NCBI GenBank assembly: GCA_916610825.1
Contig: OU744446.1
Location: forward strand, 38,912,261-38,976,260
DNA: 64,000 nucleotides
Direction of reading: 5' to 3'
Origin: Haliclystus octoradiatus
Taxonomy: Eukaryota; Cnidaria; Staurozoa; Stauromedusae; Haliclystidae
This document shows, in pieces, positions 61,301 to 64,000 of this stretch (position 1 is the first letter of the stretch; the number at the start of each line of letters is the position of its first letter). Position numbers and translations under genes: made by a program. The notes under the pieces are model-generated. The model saw nothing but the letters and a program-made list of their open reading frames with translations. It did not search any database and had not been told where the DNA came from.

Positions 61301-63376
61301 AGTCAGATTGACATATCAATAAATGTTCTCACCTTCGCATAGACACAGAAGCATAGCAACAGAGGGACAGCATAAAATCTGAGAAATGGCTTTACGCTGG
61401 AATTAAGAAATAAAATAAAAACAATAATACAAACATCCAAGGAATTTGAATAAGATTTGTCTCCCATGGGTGCTGTTCTGATTTCTATTGATTGTTAAAA
61501 AACCTTATAAATATAAAAAAAAAGTATATAAATATATCTTAATTTTACAAATACTTTTACGTCCTGTAACACAAGTTTAAAATTTATACTGTAAGTACAA
61601 CATGGTTTATACGGGATTGCAGATATTAAAAACATATGTATTTAAACAAGGTTTGTCTGGACTGGAAATGTAACTGTTGGTGTTCAGAGTTGAAGACTAG
61701 GCAGTTTCTGCTTTCACAACCAAATTTTATGAGAACTTCAAGAAGTGCCTGTGAACTGTTTACAAAGAGTTCAAGAATCATTGGGGAAATACCGTTTTCA
61801 TGATATTTCTTTACAGGGAAAGGATATACCTGCAAATATCAAACTGTTTGATTGCTCAATTTATTGAAGACTGTTTGAATTTCGTTGTTTTGTCACTTCG
61901 TAATGAGATAATTGGTAGGTCTACTACACAATAAACATTCACTGGTGACGACTGTATATGTTTACCTGCCCAAGGTGTTTGTGTCTTTGTAACTTACTAC
62001 GGAAAACTGTTTTGCCAGTTGGTGAAAATCCCTTTTCAATTAAGAAGTGGATTATAAAACTGAAATTAACAACAAATAATTTATATTAAAAATTGATCAC
62101 ACCTCGGCTTAATTGACAAATCGAGGGTATACAGTGAACTATGTATATAACAGCCAGCAGCAACGAGAGGTAGATAAATCGACCAATATGTGTGTAGGTG
62201 GCTTTTATAAACAGGGCTGATTCAGTAGAAAATACAATTTCAGACATATCAAGAGTGACCACTATAGACAGGTGACCGCTGTATAGAGGTGACTGTTATA
62301 GCAGGTTTGACTGTATTAATATTCTTACCAATCATTTGTACCAACATACAACTCTGGTAGAGAACAATCGATGCATTCAACCTGTAGATTAATAATAACA
62401 TTGCATCTTCATCAAAGTAATTTCTAAAATGACAGCTCGTTTCTAATCACAGCGAAGACTGGATGGTCTTACTATCCTGGTTCCATTGATATCAGCGGGG
62501 TTATACTGTGTGTGGAATTGGAAACATCCCATTTATCCACCCCCACCAATTATTAATTATAACTGTTCCTGAATTTTAATTATTTTATGAACTGTTCATG
62601 AACCTCCTGAACAGTGTATGAACTTTACAAACCTTAATGAATTGTTTATGGACACCTTTTGAACAGTTCATTTACAGATCATGAACTAGTCCATGAAGGA
62701 CGTGAATGTTAAATGGTCCAATTTTCATTGACTTTTTTATGCACTGTTCATGGACACCTTTTGAACAGATCACGAACTGTTTCAACATTCTCTTTTGTGA
62801 GATTATCAATTGATTGGATCATGCTTGGAGTATATAGCTGCAGTTTTATTAATTCAGAAAGTTCTAGAACAAATATTCCAACTGCTGAAATTAAGGATGC
62901 TGTTCCTGCAGTTGTTTTATTTTTCTCGTAATGTGCTTGCGACCAGCCGTCATAGCGTTTCCCATCCTAATGATCCTTAATTGCTCGTTTGTTCTAATAA
63001 TATATGTCATCTGTTTAATTAATTTTGTCTGAACTGATTAATGATGCACACAAAATATCAAGCTGATTACAAGTCAGATTTACAAGAAGTAAATGTTCTT
63101 CAGTTGCCAGTTTGCAGAGAAGGGGAATTTAACTGATTTTAACAATTTTGTAGGCTATGGATAAACGGTAGTTCCCCAAAAAGTTTGCCTTGGAGGCTAG
63201 AGATACTTGAAATATTACCTCTCAACCATACTCGGCAGACTGGACCAGTTAATAAACTGCATACATTATTGGTAGCGTAATAATCAAATGATGACACCTA
63301 CCATTGATTTAGACTTATCACCACCAAGTTGAACATGATCTAAAACTTGAGCTAACTCAAATGCCTTGAGGCTCAT
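37914..63376 (-). CDS. TGFBRAP1: TGF-beta receptor-associated protein 1 / VPS3, CORVET subunit
   Basis: Thirty exons in gene order: 63376-63302, 62381-62329, 62059-61966, 61396-61333, 61161-61127, 61027-60989, 60824-60768, 58403-58299, 55785-55714, 54796-54737, 54399-54236, 53260-53221, 53135-53043, 52076-51984, 51284-51180, 51097-51004, 50910-50855, 50423-50301, 49947-49877, 49408-49340, 49247-49175, 48485-48357, 48266-48166, 46801-46690, 46237-46148, 45410-45340, 45238-45163, 39963-39829, 39154-39099 and 38046-37914. The lengths sum to 846 codons, close to human TGFBRAP1 (860). Residues about 20-290 are the CNH domain (VECIDCSLPELYVGTND, SVGFSYPYVLIL); a helical clathrin-repeat-like solenoid follows (DIDTALVKLYAE, YHTHLALTYLD). 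The C-terminus is a RING-like zinc motif from C804/C807 with VARYPNGVLAHSHC. The protein is the Vps3 subunit of CORVET, the Rab5 tether on early endosomes. Poly(A) hexamers (AATAAA) lie 10-20 bp past the stop. Confidence 0.97.
38088..38273 (+). mobile_element. pogo-like MITE, full length
   Basis: It runs from TACAGTCGAACCTGTTATAA to ACAGGTTTTGCTGTA. It sits immediately before TGFBRAP1 exon 30 and leaves the splice acceptor intact. Confidence 0.75.
38285..38440 (+). repeat. tRNA-derived SINE family B
   Basis: A-box-like TAGTCGTCAGGGTG, then B box GGGTTCAATCCC at tRNA-like spacing, then a tail with AAACTCACCCACGCTC and an A/T-rich end. It is unrelated to family A outside the tRNA head. Confidence 0.65.
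39255..39592 (+). repeat. SINE family A, best-preserved copy
   Basis: A box TAGTTCAGATGG and B box GGTTCAAATC are both intact and correctly ordered. The body ends GGAGTGGTACGGGTGG. It lies in TGFBRAP1 intron 28. Confidence 0.8.
40221..40320. repeat. (TA)n / (TAA)n microsatellite at the element edge
   Basis: A long TA run followed by (TAA)n where the Penelope-like tail begins. A second shorter TA run (44856-44877) flanks the other side, suggesting insertion into a TA microsatellite. Confidence 0.85.
40443..40482 (-). ncRNA. hammerhead ribozyme in the tail of copy A
   Basis: Stem I CCGT/ACGG, CTGAGGA, stem II GCGC/GCGC with loop TACA, GAAA, mini stem III CTTCGAG and cleavage site TA. Every invariant core base is present. 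It is type I (stem I open), the form known from Penelope-like elements. Confidence 0.88.
40661..42811 (-). CDS. Penelope-like element protein: reverse transcriptase plus GIY-YIG endonuclease
   Basis: An intact 716-codon frame. An N-terminal helical region (1-190) leads into the reverse transcriptase, with motif A FDIENFYPTI (about 269-278), MGSYDGAE, and the catalytic YRDD at 353-356 (IGLYRDDGLALL). After the thumb (INFLDITLNLKDG) comes a CxC...CPL...C cysteine cluster, then a C-terminal GIY-YIG nuclease with NYIGLTEGAFKDRFTKHKSSF (605 on) and TELSKYIWSLK. This domain order is that of endonuclease-bearing Penelope-like elements, which prime on nicked target DNA. YRDD rather than Y/F-x-DD with a small residue may mark a subgroup; I do not assign one. 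No stop or frameshift is seen, and the sequence matches the adjacent copies closely, so it may be active. It is transcribed in the same direction as the host gene. Confidence 0.93.
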   Translation of the reverse strand: MEPATFNYSMKNIPIPPKNSYLKKLIEKVESVIKRMRWKAFFADNKDNANELENDNEDHNNYGFKSRNCPPAIENLAKFEAELLGIVKNIKFSTARRSNFQKHLNEDIKNIRKSKKAFIPADKTRNYYKLNKEEHDTLLMNNITATYKKAETNTTTNINKEAKAIATDLKIDNRAEYLAEKQAFITIKDHKDNFTNKPTCRLINPAKSEIGIVSKTIVDKIITTVKRHTKFNQWKNTYAVINWFNGIHNKDKHVFAVFDIENFYPTITEKLLLNAINYAKQFTTISQKDIQIIMHARKSLLFNKNTAWTKKNKGALFDVTMGSYDGAEICELVGLFLLDTITKKYGKENIGLYRDDGLALLKNTSGPQAERVRKDLIRIFKTNGLKITIQTNLKIINFLDITLNLKDGTYQPYRKPNDEPLYINAESNHPPNVIKQIPASINQRISDLSCNNDAFERSKSPYICALRSSGYDADFTYNQRPTTTAAKRNRKRKIIWFNPPFSKNVDTDIARKFILLLNKHFPKQHKYHKLFNKNNVKVSYCCMANMETILRSHNRKLLNADNKEQATKQCNCRSKINCPLDNKCLTTSIIYIANVTTPEDANGHNYIGLTEGAFKDRFTKHKSSFTNRKYENRTELSKYIWSLKDNGKSFFVKWSILSTAVPYNNILKKCHLCLEEKFFITFYKNKNLLNRRSELVSKCRHENKFYLKNFKELDKT
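42994..43033 (-). ncRNA. hammerhead ribozyme in the tail of copy B
   Basis: Identical to the copy A ribozyme. Because B precedes A, a transcript reading through B into A would carry this ribozyme upstream of the A coding region and the other one downstream. Confidence 0.88.
43212..43606 (-). pseudogene. Penelope-like copy B, C-terminal remnant
   Basis: Only about the last 130 codons (GIY-YIG part) remain, in frame. The 5' side is cut at the junction with inverted copy C near 43606. Its tail directly adjoins the 5' end of copy A and so acts as A's upstream pseudo-LTR. Confidence 0.85.
43607..44608 (+). pseudogene. Penelope-like copy C, inverted 5'-truncated fragment
   Basis: About 330 codons equivalent to the 3' part of copy A, from NLKITIQTNLKI (after the YRDD motif) to the stop, with very few changes (for example STAV to PTAV, EKFF to EKIF). 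It lacks the catalytic reverse transcriptase motifs. The open frame continues upstream into antisense copy B sequence, which is not a real N-terminus. Confidence 0.85.
44787..44826 (+). ncRNA. hammerhead ribozyme in the tail of copy C
   Basis: Same core and stems as in copies A and B, on the opposite strand. Confidence 0.88.
45780..45941 (+). mobile_element. pogo-like MITE with 3' deletion
   Basis: The left end is complete. About 25 bp near the right end (the GTAGCTGGCC...ACAGG part) are missing before TTTCATTGTA. Confidence 0.7.
47040..47312 (+). mobile_element. LINE 3' fragment (C-terminus of reverse transcriptase protein)
   Basis: Conceptual translation gives RGHTYKLIVPQRPRF and, after one frameshift, NRIIPWWNNLTDDIVTSNT then AQFKEK. 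This is the common end of CR1/Jockey-type LINE ORF2 proteins (RGH...L...R......WN.LP...V....FK). It is a dead copy in TGFBRAP1 intron 23. Confidence 0.65.
48801..49020. repeat. large near-perfect palindrome
   Basis: Arms of about 86 bp (48801-48886 and 48935-49020) with only a few mismatches around a 48-bp AT spacer. The right arm contains CTGAAGA, a 5-bp stem GACAT/ATGTC and GAAA in hammerhead order, but stem III and the cleavage site are not clear. It lies in TGFBRAP1 intron 21. Confidence 0.75.
50505..50620. repeat. TTCATGAA-rich dispersed repeat
   Basis: Contains AACAATTCATG twice in tandem, in TGFBRAP1 intron 17. Confidence 0.5.
51425..51490. repeat. TTCATGAA-rich dispersed repeat, short
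   Basis: TTTCATGAAGTGTTTCATGA block, in TGFBRAP1 intron 14. Confidence 0.45.
52115..52360 (+). repeat. tandemly amplified MITE core, broken by a LINE
   Basis: An internal unit of about 80 bp of the pogo-like MITE (CAACCCTGTATATAAAGG...GTATTTTCTATTGA) is repeated head-to-tail nearly three times. It resumes at 52836-52915 after the LINE fragment. Confidence 0.7.
52346..52833 (+). mobile_element. LINE 3' fragment (L2/CR1-like)
   Basis: Translation gives YCSVVWGNCKKLHIDRLQRL then QNIGMRTVLRC and VSDMLSQLGWLSVRGR, the typical C-terminus of L2/CR1-type ORF2. After a stop, a second stretch encodes HAGARKWNGLASGMK (the family's ...AR.WN.LP end). It finishes with a short ATG/TGA-type tail repeat (GATGATGATGATGA) and is inserted in a MITE. 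Confidence 0.75.
54530..54670. repeat. TTCATGAA-rich dispersed repeat
   Basis: Diverged copy in TGFBRAP1 intron 10. Confidence 0.45.
57341..58190. mobile_element. foldback element with arms of about 300 bp
   Basis: Inverted arms (about 57341-57640 and 57875-58190). Inner parts are nearly perfect (AAGCTATTGTGAGCGCAATT... with its complement), outer parts more diverged (CACTAACTTCTGACGTCA / TGATGTCAGAAGTTAGCG). The centre has no coding sequence. It is probably a non-autonomous DNA transposon, in TGFBRAP1 intron 8. Confidence 0.75.
58458..60753. repeat. 41-bp minisatellite, 56 copies
   Basis: Unit begins GTTGGGTAGTTACGATTGTC and ends AAGTCAAGTGTCAT. The array length (2296 bp) is exactly 56 x 41. 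Copies differ at a few fixed positions (GGGTAG/GGGAAG/GGTTAG; TTACG/TTAAG/TTTAG; GTCAAG/GTCATG), and variants recur every 4-5 units. It fills most of TGFBRAP1 intron 7, starting 14 bp after exon 7. Confidence 0.95.
62130..62318 (-). mobile_element. pogo-like MITE, full length
   Basis: Reverse orientation, ends ACAGTGAACTATGTATATAA and AGGTTTGACTGTA. It sits 11 bp past the 3' end of TGFBRAP1 exon 2, just clear of the splice donor. Confidence 0.7.
62575..62780. repeat. TTCATGAA-rich dispersed repeat, longest copy
   Basis: About 200 bp with repeated GAACTGTTCATG / GGACACCTTTTGAACAG, in TGFBRAP1 intron 1. Confidence 0.55.
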
Positions 63377-64000
63377 TTTGCTATGGAAAATTAATTTTGG
63401 TGGTTTGAAAGATTATTTACCTGTCAAATCAATAAAAATTTAATAATAATAATCTTGTAGTATTTATAATTATATATACAAGTATTTAGAGATAGCCTTG
63501 TGCAGGGGACGTTCCCGGGATGAGAATATTGGAAGATTTCCACCCCACACAAATTTCTTGTTTATTCACAAAATCTGCAAAAATTTTGGCAAACCCAATA
63601 GTAATAAAATCGTTATGAAACAGTTGAATTCATTCATCAGAACTAACTTTAGTTTTTGAAAAAAATCGCGAAAATGTGGTCAAAATTACACTGTTTGGTC
63701 AAGAAAACTCAAAACATTTCGCAAAACAATTCCAGAATCCACATAGTTGCATCGCTACATTGCACATGATTCGGGATTACCTCATATTTTAGTTCATGAT
63801 TCATCATGGAGAACCCTGTGCGACTCTTATAAAGGCATATGGCGCTCAAAGGTTACTTACTAACTGCCTACATTACATATATCATGGCCCATGCCAAGTT
63901 AGAAGAAAAAGTAAATTTTCCGGATGCAATTCCGCATAAATTTACACACTTTTTAGGACTGGTAGGGCCTAATTTTTTTCCCGCACAAAGTTCAATCTTT
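63377..64000. other. upstream flank of TGFBRAP1
   Basis: It should contain the TGFBRAP1 5' UTR and promoter. No further gene, repeat or clear core-promoter motif was recognised up to the window end. Confidence 0.4.

Noticed and set aside
61626..61835. Possible TGFBRAP1 exon between exons 3 and 4
   Set aside because: Has an acceptor-like edge, but the product does not match the family. Exons 3 and 4 join in phase without it, and the sequence resembles the TTCATGAA repeat.

Overview
This is AT-rich, intron-rich animal nuclear DNA, probably from an invertebrate. All split genes use GT-AG introns, and the orthologues (B4GALNT3/4, BDP1, ZCCHC7, FAM185A, CEP63, TGFBRAP1) form a typical metazoan set. 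There is no operon, Shine-Dalgarno or prokaryotic signal. The species cannot be fixed from the sequence; a non-vertebrate is suggested by the AID/APOBEC-like deaminase sequence and by the intact Penelope-like element. Exon borders below were read by hand from splice sites, reading frame and family conservation.

Layout, left to right. 1-745: repeat relics, including two hammerhead-ribozyme motifs. 746-2757 (+): the last four exons of a beta-1,4-GalNAc transferase (B4GALNT3/4-like) whose 5' part lies outside the window. 4287-12189 (-): complete BDP1 (TFIIIB subunit), 8 exons. 12557-27469 (+): complete ZCCHC7-like zinc-knuckle protein, 15 exons, divergent from BDP1 across a 367-bp shared promoter region. 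28859-29497 (-): an intronless AID/APOBEC-like cytidine deaminase. 31082-35294 (-): FAM185A-like protein, 4 exons, divergent from 35527-37662 (+), an intronless CEP63/DEUP1 protein, across 232 bp. 37914-63376 (-): complete TGFBRAP1 (CORVET Vps3 subunit), 30 exons and 845 residues. 63377-64000: upstream DNA with no gene seen.

Most of the non-exonic sequence is mobile or tandem DNA. TGFBRAP1 intron 27 carries a recent Penelope-like retroelement cluster: one intact 716-codon copy, one 5'-truncated copy in tandem and one inverted fragment, each with a well-formed type I hammerhead ribozyme. Related hammerheads occur at four or more other places. TGFBRAP1 intron 7 holds 56 copies of a 41-bp minisatellite. 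Other repeats are a pogo-like MITE family (about a dozen copies), two tRNA-derived SINE families, two hAT-like MITEs with target-site duplications, a large foldback element, LINE 3' fragments and several near-perfect palindromes.

The host genes serve separate housekeeping roles: Pol III initiation, nuclear RNA surveillance, centriole assembly, endosomal tethering and glycan synthesis. No shared pathway is implied. The most biologically interesting items are the deaminase and the hammerhead/Penelope material.
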